This document shows positions 1 through 5,203 of a DNA stretch of 6,320 nucleotides, in pieces. The position numbers and the translations under genes were made by a program. The notes under the pieces were generated by a model. The model saw nothing but the letters and a program-made list of their open reading frames with translations. It made no database searches and had not been told where the DNA came from. The stretch is from an uncultured Bacilli bacterium (GTDB taxonomy: Bacteria; Bacillota_I; Bacilli_A; RF39; UBA660). The stretch is from contig CANPYU010000072.1 of the NCBI GenBank assembly GCA_947588665.1, positions 1-6,320 on the forward strand, in the 5' to 3' direction. Every line of letters begins with the position of its first letter. Position 1 is the first letter of the stretch.

Positions 1-60
1 TCAATTTTAAGCGACTTTTTATATAGATAATATAATTAATCAAATTAACTTGATTTAAAA

Positions 61-134
61 AACTGTCCGTAGGTAAGATAGTTCAATAAATTATATACTT
101 GCCTAAGTTGCTCTAAACTATATTCTTAGGCAAG
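61..134 (+). other. Structured non-coding segment with alternative hairpins
   Basis: Seen in sequence: 61-67 pairs with 77-83 (7 bp, one G-U) leaving a 9-base loop. 98-107 (CTTGCCTAAG) pairs perfectly with 125-134 (CTTAGGCAAG) around a 17-base loop. The first loop holds TAGGTAA, which can also pair with TTGCCTA at 99-105, so the 98-107 arm has two possible partners. No T-run follows 134, so the second hairpin is not itself a terminator. No coding frame fits: all three forward frames meet a stop by position 30. It could be a short RNA, an mRNA tail or a leader; I recognise no known family. Confidence 0.35.
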
Positions 135-146
135 ATTAAATTCCAT

Positions 147-180
147 GCGAGGTCTCTCCTCGCTCTTTAATTTTCTTATT
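147..180 (+). terminator. Probable intrinsic terminator upstream of spoVT
   Basis: GCGAGG (147-152) and CCTCGC (158-163) form a GC-rich 6-bp stem with a 5-base loop. A pyrimidine- and T-rich tract (164-180) follows, interrupted by two A residues. It would end a transcript arriving from the left, or a small RNA made from 1-146, before spoVT. The interrupted T-tract makes its strength uncertain. Confidence 0.55.
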
Positions 181-187
181 ATTTCAA

Positions 188-216
188 GTATAAAAAAATC
201 TATCTCGTAAATATTA
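188..216 (+). promoter_or_regulatory. Candidate forespore (sigma-F/sigma-G-like) promoter for spoVT
   Basis: GTATAAA (188-194), a 15-base spacer and AATATTA (210-216) match the sigma-G pattern GNATA(A) - about 15 - CATnnTA at all but the first base of the -10. Transcription would begin near 223, just before the GGAG ribosome site (228-231). B. subtilis spoVT is known to be sigma-G dependent, which supports the reading. The region is so AT-rich that a chance match is a real possibility. Confidence 0.3.
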
Positions 217-240
217 ATATTAGAAATGGAGTTGTAGTAC

Positions 241-756
241 TTGAAATCTACTGGCGTTGTTAGAAGAATTGACGAACTAGGAAGAATAGTAATTCCAAAA
301 GAAATAAGAAGAAATTTAGGTATACATGATGGTGAAAATGTTGAAATATTTACTGAAAATGACAGTATTATTCTAAAAAAACATAATCGCTTATCAACAA
401 TATCAGATTTAGCGGCTAAATTGTGTACCATTATTTATAATGAATTTAATTATAAAATGATTATCACTGATAGAGAAAAAATAATAACAAGTTGTGGTAT
501 ATCTGAAGATTTAAATAATTTCCTTCTTCCTCAAGAATACTTAGATATTATTGAAGAAAGAGAAATAAAACAAAAAGAAAATTATACATTTAAAATAAAT
601 AATGAAGAATTAACTGGCAATTTTTTATTTATTCCCATTATTTCCTTAAATGACAGTGTGGGCCTAATTATTATTTATAATGACAAAACATTCACTAATG
701 AACTTTATTTAGGCAAATTTATCGCGAGCATCCTTGCTAGCAAACTTGACATTTAA
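241..756 (+). CDS. spoVT: Stage V sporulation protein T (AbrB-family regulator)
   Basis: This is a DNA-binding regulator of late forespore gene expression, cytoplasmic and expected to form a tetramer. The 171-residue product is close to the 178 of B. subtilis SpoVT. Residues 1-50 carry the swapped-hairpin AbrB domain, with the hallmark segment GVVRRIDELGRIVIPKEIRR at 5-24. The rest (about 55-171) fits the GAF-like domain that follows in SpoVT and separates it from short AbrB proteins such as AbrB and Abh. The start is TTG at 241: the conserved MKxTG N-terminus begins there, GGAG at 228-231 lies 9 bases upstream, and the next in-frame Met is residue 73. A candidate forespore promoter lies at 188-216. 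The last codons contain the -35 box of the metG promoter. The GAF ligand cannot be inferred. Confidence 0.95.
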   Translation: MKSTGVVRRIDELGRIVIPKEIRRNLGIHDGENVEIFTENDSIILKKHNRLSTISDLAAKLCTIIYNEFNYKMIITDREKIITSCGISEDLNNFLLPQEYLDIIEEREIKQKENYTFKINNEELTGNFLFIPIISLNDSVGLIIIYNDKTFTNELYLGKFIASILASKLDI

Positions 757-774
757 GTAAAATTCGCATATAAT
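746..774 (+). promoter_or_regulatory. Housekeeping promoter for the metG T-box transcript
   Basis: TTGACA (746-751) and TATAAT (769-774) are both perfect sigma-A boxes separated by the ideal 17 bases. The -35 lies in the last codons of spoVT and the stop TAA (754-756) falls in the spacer. The start point should be near 781, just before stem I of the T-box. This makes metG independent of spoVT transcription. Confidence 0.9.
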
Positions 775-782
775 AAAATTGC

Positions 783-980
783 TTAAATGTTGAAGGAATG
801 AGTATATATTATTTATGTTTAAGAAAGTTCGTGGTAGATGCAAACGAATCTTAAATAATATAGAAGATGACTCTGGAGTTTAATCGATTTACTCGCGTTA
901 AGAGTTCAAGTGCATGAAAATCATGAATTAAGGTGGTACCGCGGTAATTTCGCCCTTAGTTTATGGTTTTTATTTGTTTT
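783..980 (+). promoter_or_regulatory. T-box leader (methionine) controlling metG
   Basis: The leader senses uncharged tRNA-Met and raises metG expression when it is bound. Stem I base is 783-787/879-883. The specifier loop shows the S-turn strands AGTA (801-804) and GAA (863-865), followed by specifier ATG (867-869) and a conserved purine at 870. The upper arm 830-860 holds GGTAGATGC, consistent with the AG-bulge/distal-loop region. The antiterminator has AAGG (930-933)/CCTT (954-957), the 7-base bulge TGGTACC (934-940), and GCG (941-943)/CGC (951-953). TGGT fits the ACCA end expected for tRNA-Met. No separate competing terminator hairpin is visible. Instead the AAGG/CCTT helix can extend to about 914-933/954-973 and runs into a T-rich tract (967-980) that touches the metG ribosome site, so the switch mechanism is unclear. 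Confidence 0.95.
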
Positions 981-995
981 AAAGGAGGAATAAAA

Positions 996-2528
996 ATGAA
1001 AGAAAAATATTATATTACAACCCCAATTTACTATCCTAGTGCTAACTTTCACATTGGACACTGTTATACAACTATTATTGCCGATAGTATAGCTCGTTAT
1101 AAAAGACTTACGGGTTATGATGTATTTTTTCAAACAGGAACTGATGAACATGGTGAAAAAATAGAAAAAAAGGCGAAAGAAGCAGGAGTATCACCTCAAG
1201 AATACGTTGATAAAATAATTGAAAATGCCAAAGATTTATGGGCATCTCTTGGTATATCTTATGATTATTTTATTCGTACCACTGACAAAAGTCATGAAGA
1301 AGCAGTTCAAAAAATATTTAAAAAATTATATGAACAAGGTGATATTTATAAAGGCTCATATGAAGGATTATACTGTGTTCCTTGTGAATCATTTTGGACT
1401 GAAAGTCAAGCTGTAGATGGCAAATGCCCAGATTGTGGAAGAGAAGTTAAAATGGTTAGTGAAGAAGCATATTTCTTTAAATTGTCAAAATATCAAGATA
1501 AGTTAATTAAATTTTATGATGAACATCCCGATTTTATTTTACCACTTTCTCGTAAAAATGAAATGTTAAATAATTTTATCAAACCGGGACTAGAAGATTT
1601 ATGTGTCTCACGTACTAGTTTTAAATGGGGTATTCCTGTTGACTTTGACCCCGAACATGTAGTCTATGTTTGGATTGATGCACTATCAAATTATATTACC
1701 TCATTAGGCTATCCTGATACCAATAATGAGCTATTTAAAAAATATTGGCCTGCTGACCTTCATTTAGTTGGTAAAGAAATTGTGAGATTCCATACCATAA
1801 TTTGGCCTTGTATGTTAATGGCTTTAGATTTACCTCTTCCTCATCAAGTATTTGGTCATGGCTGGTTAAAAATTGATGGAGGAAAAATATCTAAAAGTTT
1901 AGGCAATTATAAAGACCCCAGGGAGTACATTAACGCTTATGGAGTTGATGCGGTAAGATATTATGCTTTAAGAGAAGTTCCTTTTGGTAATGATGGCAAC
2001 TTTTCAGAAGAAGCCCTTATTTCTCGCACCAATGCCGATTTAGCTAATACTTTAGGTAATTTAGTTAATCGAACTATAAGTATGGCTCATAAATATTTTG
2101 AAGGAATAACGTCTTCTCCTCAAGCTAGCGAAGAAATTGATAATGAACTAATAACTAAAGTTACATCTTTAAAAGAAATTGTAGAAACTAAAATGAATGA
2201 ACTAAAAGTAAATGAAGCCATAGATGAAATCATGGAAGTTTTACGTTTTTGTAATAAATATATTGATGAAACAACTCCTTGGGCATTAGCCAAAGATGAA
2301 AGTAAAAAGAATCGTCTAGCTACTATTTTATATAACTTACTTGAAAGTATTAGAATCTGTGCTATTCTATTAAGCCCATTTATTCCAACAACTTCTAATA
2401 GTATTTTAAATGAACTTAATACTAAAAAAACAGATTATGCAAGTATTAAAGACTTTGGCGCTCTAGAAGAAAATATAAAATTAAATGAACCTAAAATTTT
2501 ATTTAATCGTATTGAAATAAAAAATTAA
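996..2528 (+). CDS. metG: Methionyl-tRNA synthetase
   Basis: Class I aminoacyl-tRNA synthetase that charges tRNA-Met with methionine using ATP, in the cytosol. The 510-residue product has HIGH at 19-22, a four-cysteine zinc knuckle (C127, C130, C144, C147) in the connective domain, WIDALSNYI from W226, and the KMSKS signature as KISKS at 297-301. The alpha-helical anticodon-binding domain contains the conserved ID...PWALAK segment (W429). It stops after that domain, so the C-terminal EMAP/Trbp111-like tRNA-binding extension of B. subtilis MetG (about 664 residues) is absent, as in many other MetRS. The start is ATG 996, not the in-frame ATG at 963: AAAGGAGG (981-988) is 7 bases upstream and 963 lies inside the T-box leader. 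It is controlled by the T-box at 783-980 and ends at the terminator 2527-2552. Confidence 0.98.
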   Translation: MKEKYYITTPIYYPSANFHIGHCYTTIIADSIARYKRLTGYDVFFQTGTDEHGEKIEKKAKEAGVSPQEYVDKIIENAKDLWASLGISYDYFIRTTDKSHEEAVQKIFKKLYEQGDIYKGSYEGLYCVPCESFWTESQAVDGKCPDCGREVKMVSEEAYFFKLSKYQDKLIKFYDEHPDFILPLSRKNEMLNNFIKPGLEDLCVSRTSFKWGIPVDFDPEHVVYVWIDALSNYITSLGYPDTNNELFKKYWPADLHLVGKEIVRFHTIIWPCMLMALDLPLPHQVFGHGWLKIDGGKISKSLGNYKDPREYINAYGVDAVRYYALREVPFGNDGNFSEEALISRTNADLANTLGNLVNRTISMAHKYFEGITSSPQASEEIDNELITKVTSLKEIVETKMNELKVNEAIDEIMEVLRFCNKYIDETTPWALAKDESKKNRLATILYNLLESIRICAILLSPFIPTTSNSILNELNTKKTDYASIKDFGALEENIKLNEPKILFNRIEIKN

Positions 2529-2552
2529 TTGCTTCCAAAAAAGCAATTTTTT
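2527..2552. terminator. Bidirectional terminator between metG and mntP
   Basis: AATTGCTT (2527-2534) and AAGCAATT (2541-2548) form an 8-bp stem with a 6-base loop. A T-run follows on the plus strand (2547-2552). On the minus strand the same stem is followed by AATTTTTTATTT. The stem begins within the metG stop codon and the T-run touches the mntP stop, so one hairpin serves both convergent genes. Confidence 0.88.
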
Positions 2553-3084
2553 AAATTAAATGCCCTATTCCTAAAATAAAAAGAATAATAATACCTATAA
2601 TATTCGCATACACTCCAAGTATTTTATTCGCATATCTTCCAATAATAATTCCCGTAAAAGTAAACAAAAAACTACATAAGCTAAAAATACTCATCGCAAG
2701 ATACTTACTATTAGTAATCGCGTTTATTCCAATACCCACTGAAAAACTATCAATACTAACACCTAAAGCAAATAAAAACATTCCAATTAATGATAAATTA
2801 AATTTTTCATCTTCATGTTTAATAATATCTATAAGCATTTGTATAGCAATAAATATAAGAATAATACCAAGAAGTATATTAGATTTCAATTCAAATATAT
2901 CAACCAACTTATCCCCTATTATCATTCCTATAAACGGCATTATAAAGTGCATTAAACCTACAATTAAAGATAATTCTAAAGCTTTTTTATTAGATACATT
3001 AAACATACCTACACCTAAAGACAAAGAAAAAGTATCCATACTAAGAGCAATTCCAATTAAAACAATACTAAATAATTGTCCCAT
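2551..3084 (-). CDS. mntP: MntP/YtaF-family membrane protein, putative Mn2+ efflux pump
   Basis: A 177-residue, strongly hydrophobic protein with about six membrane segments. It has the internal duplication typical of the MntP (DUF204) family: SMDTFSLSLGVG around D17 and SIDSFSVGIGI around D112, the paired acidic membrane residues linked to Mn2+ export in E. coli MntP. The length suits MntP (about 180-190); the related sporulation protein YtaF of B. subtilis is longer (about 210). Its place after spoIIR keeps a sporulation role open, so choosing MntP over YtaF is inference. The start is ATG 3084-3082 with AGGAGG at 3097-3092, 7 bases away. It lies 41 bases behind the spoIIR stop, probably in one operon, with a hairpin covering the ribosome site. 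I see no room for a yybP-ykoY riboswitch. Confidence 0.88.
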   Translation of the reverse strand: MGQLFSIVLIGIALSMDTFSLSLGVGMFNVSNKKALELSLIVGLMHFIMPFIGMIIGDKLVDIFELKSNILLGIILIFIAIQMLIDIIKHEDEKFNLSLIGMFLFALGVSIDSFSVGIGINAITNSKYLAMSIFSLCSFLFTFTGIIIGRYANKILGVYANIIGIIILFILGIGHLI

Positions 3085-3117
3085 AAAAAAGCCTCCTAAA
3101 AAAATTTATTAAGAAGC
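3085..3117 (-). promoter_or_regulatory. Hairpin covering the mntP ribosome site, also terminator-like
   Basis: Read on the minus strand, GCTTCTTAA (3117-3109) pairs with TTAGGAGGC (3099-3091) over 9 bp with two G-U pairs and a 9-base loop. The 3' arm contains the whole AGGAGG ribosome site of mntP. Six T residues (3090-3085) follow, ending at the mntP ATG, so the structure also has the shape of an intrinsic terminator for spoIIR. It could attenuate mntP transcription, block its translation, or make it depend on ribosomes arriving from spoIIR. The pairing is seen; the function is inferred. Confidence 0.55.
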
Positions 3118-3125
3118 ATATCTTT

Positions 3126-3629
3126 TTAGAACTTATCTAACAATTCTTTAACATAAAACTTATATTCTACCTCTCCTACATCTTCATTATTATTATCAAG
3201 TAAACATAAAGGTGGAAATAAAACACACCAGAAATTATCTCCTAAACCCTCTCCTAAAGTAATCACTAAAGATTCATAATTACCTGCCGGATATAAAACT
3301 CCTTTATAATTTTTTGTTGGAAAATAATTATATCCATATTTTATATCGTATTTAATATTATAGCTATCTACTATATTTTTTATTTCATTAATATTATTTT
3401 TTAAAAACTTATCTACATCTTTTCTATTTTTAGCATCTTTAATAAAAGCATAGATATCATTTTCTATTTTTTCTTTAATTATTAACTTTTCTTGCTGATC
3501 TTTAATACTATTGCTATTAGCAACTACTCTAAATCTAATCGCATTATTAGGAATTAAAATATCTTTTTCTTTTGTATTAAAAATTAGAACCAAACTAAAT
3601 ATAAATAAAATAACTATTATTTTTTTCAT
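3126..3629 (-). CDS. spoIIR: Stage II sporulation protein R (pro-sigma-E activation signal)
   Basis: SpoIIR is made in the forespore and secreted to the intermembrane space, where it triggers SpoIIGA to process pro-sigma-E in the mother cell. The 167-residue product has a basic, hydrophobic N-terminal signal or anchor (about 1-18) and family signatures: IRFRVVANSNSIKDQ at 31-45, FPTKNYKGVLYPAGNYESL at 103-121, and GEGLGDNFWCVLFPPLC at 126-142 with cysteines 135 and 142. It is shorter than B. subtilis SpoIIR (224), the difference apparently in spacing and tail, since all core motifs are present. The start is ATG 3629-3627 with GGTGAT at 3640-3635 upstream. A sigma-F/G-like promoter is at 3647-3675, matching the known sigma-F control of spoIIR in B. 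subtilis. mntP follows 41 bases downstream. Confidence 0.94.
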   Translation of the reverse strand: MKKIIVILFIFSLVLIFNTKEKDILIPNNAIRFRVVANSNSIKDQQEKLIIKEKIENDIYAFIKDAKNRKDVDKFLKNNINEIKNIVDSYNIKYDIKYGYNYFPTKNYKGVLYPAGNYESLVITLGEGLGDNFWCVLFPPLCLLDNNNEDVGEVEYKFYVKELLDKF

Positions 3630-3646
3630 TAATTATCACCTGAATT

Positions 3647-3675
3647 TATTAAGTATTAAAATAAATAATTTATTC
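3647..3675 (-). promoter_or_regulatory. Candidate sigma-F/sigma-G-like promoter for spoIIR
   Basis: On the minus strand GAATAAA (3675-3669), a 15-base spacer and CTTAATA (3653-3647) match the forespore sigma pattern GNATA(A) - about 15 - CATnnTA except for one -10 base. The predicted start, near 3640, is right at the ribosome site (3640-3635), so the leader would be very short. Known sigma-F dependence of spoIIR supports it; the AT-rich background weakens it. Confidence 0.35.
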
Positions 3676-3785
3676 AAGAAATTACTTTTTTAATTAAAAT
3701 AAAAATTTTATAAACAATTTTTAATTTTTTATCTAAAATAAGGCCTATAATATTCAATTTTAGCTTATGATTAACACTAAAAAGA

Positions 3786-3820
3786 TTGACAAAAGCCCAT
3801 TTTATAAGATATAGTATAAT
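3786..3820 (+). promoter_or_regulatory. Housekeeping promoter for murA
   Basis: A perfect TTGACA at 3786-3791 is followed after 18 bases by TATAGT (3810-3815), which overlaps a perfect TATAAT at 3815-3820 (23 bases from the -35, too far to pair with it). The TATAGT reading is the likelier -10. The transcript would have a leader of roughly 100 bases before murA. Confidence 0.7.
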
Positions 3821-3873
3821 TGGTAATTTATAAAAAATTATAGCACCAAAAAAAATATAAAACATAAAAAATA

Positions 3874-3911
3874 GTATAAGAGCCTACTTATACCACATAG
3901 GAGTAAGGGTG
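3874..3911 (+). promoter_or_regulatory. Foldable murA leader: hairpin with possible pseudoknot beside the ribosome site
   Basis: GTATAAG (3874-3880) and CTTATAC (3887-3893) form a perfect 7-bp hairpin with loop AGCCTA. CCTA in that loop (3883-3886) is complementary to TAGG at 3898-3901, giving a possible H-type pseudoknot. The AAGGGTG ribosome site (3905-3911) begins 4 bases later, 7 bases from the murA ATG. The pairing is visible; a regulatory role is speculative, and the 4-base second loop is tight for a 7-bp stem. Confidence 0.3.
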
Positions 3912-3918
3912 TGTTAAC

Positions 3919-5172
3919 ATGAAACAAATGATAATTGAAGGCAATCATGAATTAACTGGAACAATTGAAATAGGTGGCGCTAAAAATAGTGCTGTTGCTT
4001 TAATCCCAGCAGCTATATTATCTAAAGGAATATGCACCATTAAAAATGTTCCTAATATTTCCGATCGTGATGCTTTAATAGATATTTTAGAATTATTAAA
4101 TTGTAAAGTAATATTAAATGGAAATGAATTACAAATTGATTCTCAAAACCTAAAAAATACTTCCATTGGTGCCAAGCTTTCTAATCGCTTAAGAGCATCT
4201 TATTATTTTATGGGCGCATTATTAGGCCGGGAAAAATATGTTGAAATACATATTCCTGGTGGTTGCAATATTGGTTCTCGTCCTATAGATATGCATTTAG
4301 AAGGATTTAAAGCACTTGGAGCCACCATTGAAACTCATGATGATAAATACATTTTATCTGCCGACAAACTTATAGGAACTGATATTTTTCTTCGCTTTCA
4401 AAGTGTTGGAGCAACTATTAATTTAATGCTTGCAAGTATTTATGCCGAAGGGAAAACTGTTATCCATAATGCTGCCTGTGAAGCAGAAATAATTAATATT
4501 GCGGATTTTTTAAACAATATGGGCGCCAATATTAAAGGTGCCGGAACAAGTACTATTACTATAAATGGAACCACTAATCACCATGATGCTGAGATAACTG
4601 TGTTACCAGATCGCATAGAAGCTGGAACTTATATTATTTTAGGAGCTCTATGTGGCCAAGATTTATGTATTAAAAATATTATTCCTAATCATTTAGAAGC
4701 TTTAACTACCAAACTAAAAGAAATGGGTGCTAATATCAAAATAAATAAAGATAATATTGTTATTAGCAAAAATAATAATTTAAAACCTATAAATATTAAA
4801 ACTTTAGTTTATCCTGGTTTTCCCACTGATATAGGCCAACCTATGAGTGTTCTTTTAACACAAGCAAATGGCACATCTTTATTTGAAGAAACAATTTGGG
4901 AAAATCGTATGGGTCATGTACCATCTTTAAATAAAATGGGTGCCAAAATTAAAGTAAATGGTATGAGTGCTATTATTGAAGGACCGACTAAACTATATGG
5001 CAAAGAAGTAGTTGCAACTGATCTTCGTGGTGGGGCCGCACTTGTTCTTGCCGGTCTTATCGCTTCCGGAAAAACTATTATTACTGATGTTGAACATATA
5101 TTACGAGGCTATGAAAACATTGTTACTAAACTAACCAACGTTGGTGCTAAAATTGAACTTAAAGAAATATAG
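3919..5172 (+). CDS. murA: UDP-N-acetylglucosamine 1-carboxyvinyltransferase
   Basis: First committed step of peptidoglycan synthesis: transfers enolpyruvate from phosphoenolpyruvate to UDP-GlcNAc in the cytosol. The 417-residue product matches the family's usual 417-420. Key residues are present: K22 in GGAKNS, the catalytic and fosfomycin-reactive cysteine C116 in GGCNIGSRPIDMHL, general base D304 in YPGFPTDIGQPM, R370 in DLRGG and R396 in LRGYEN (E. coli numbering C115, D305, R371, R397). The cysteine predicts an ordinary fosfomycin-sensitive enzyme rather than the Asp variant. Family members usually read DLRAG where this has DLRGG. The start ATG 3919 has AAGGGTG 7 bases upstream, and a housekeeping promoter lies at 3786-3820. 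An intrinsic terminator overlaps its stop codon, just before the next gene on the same strand. Whether it is the MurAA or MurAB (MurZ) paralogue is not decided. Confidence 0.98.
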   Translation: MKQMIIEGNHELTGTIEIGGAKNSAVALIPAAILSKGICTIKNVPNISDRDALIDILELLNCKVILNGNELQIDSQNLKNTSIGAKLSNRLRASYYFMGALLGREKYVEIHIPGGCNIGSRPIDMHLEGFKALGATIETHDDKYILSADKLIGTDIFLRFQSVGATINLMLASIYAEGKTVIHNAACEAEIINIADFLNNMGANIKGAGTSTITINGTTNHHDAEITVLPDRIEAGTYIILGALCGQDLCIKNIIPNHLEALTTKLKEMGANIKINKDNIVISKNNNLKPINIKTLVYPGFPTDIGQPMSVLLTQANGTSLFEETIWENRMGHVPSLNKMGAKIKVNGMSAIIEGPTKLYGKEVVATDLRGGAALVLAGLIASGKTIITDVEHILRGYENIVTKLTNVGAKIELKEI

Positions 5173-5193
5173 TATATTGTACTATATTTTTTT
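5166..5193 (+). terminator. Intrinsic terminator overlapping the murA stop codon
   Basis: AATATAGTA (5166-5174) and TACTATATT (5180-5188) form a perfect 9-bp stem with a 5-base loop; T5187-T5193 is an unbroken run of seven. The TAG stop (5170-5172) is inside the 5' arm, so ribosomes finishing murA would melt it. The GAGGTG ribosome site of the next gene starts at 5194, directly after the T-run. The stem is AT-rich, so termination is probably partial, letting the downstream gene be read. Confidence 0.7.
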
Positions 5194-5203
5194 GAGGTGT
5201 TTT

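Noticed and set aside
1..30. Tail of an upstream gene
   Set aside because: All forward frames stop at 8-10, 24-26 or 28-30. A gene end is possible but too short to identify.
31..36. TATAAT as a promoter for the 61-180 structured segment
   Set aside because: No acceptable -35 box lies 16-19 bases upstream; TATAAT alone is expected by chance in this AT-rich stretch.
126..431. Minus-strand open frame of 101 codons
   Set aside because: It lies opposite the conserved AbrB domain of spoVT and the upstream terminator; no recognisable protein and no fitting ribosome site.
963..995. Upstream in-frame ATG for metG
   Set aside because: It lies in the 3' arm of the T-box helix and has no ribosome site; ATG 996 has AAAGGAGG and starts the conserved MetRS N-terminus.
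921..1151. Minus-strand open frame of 76 codons
   Set aside because: It overlaps the T-box antiterminator and the HIGH-motif end of metG on the other strand; an AT-rich shadow.
1219..1416. Plus-strand open frame of 65 codons inside metG
   Set aside because: Out of frame within a strongly conserved part of metG; no independent start signals.
3085..3128. yybP-ykoY manganese riboswitch ahead of mntP
   Set aside because: Only 41 bases separate spoIIR from mntP and the conserved riboswitch core is not visible.
3511..3693. Plus-strand open frame of 60 codons
   Set aside because: Antisense to the 5' end of spoIIR and its promoter region; low-complexity I/L/N/K composition only.
3815..3820. TATAAT as the -10 paired with TTGACA at 3786
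   Set aside because: The spacer would be 23 bases, too long; TATAGT at 3810-3815 gives 18. It could still act with a weak, unseen -35.
3674..3865. Minus-strand hydrophobic open frame of 63 codons in the spoIIR-murA gap
   Set aside because: I considered a small membrane protein such as the DUF1146 protein found beside murA in Bacillus, but there is no ribosome site before its ATG, it covers the murA promoter, and its F/I/L/K make-up is what AT-rich DNA gives by chance.
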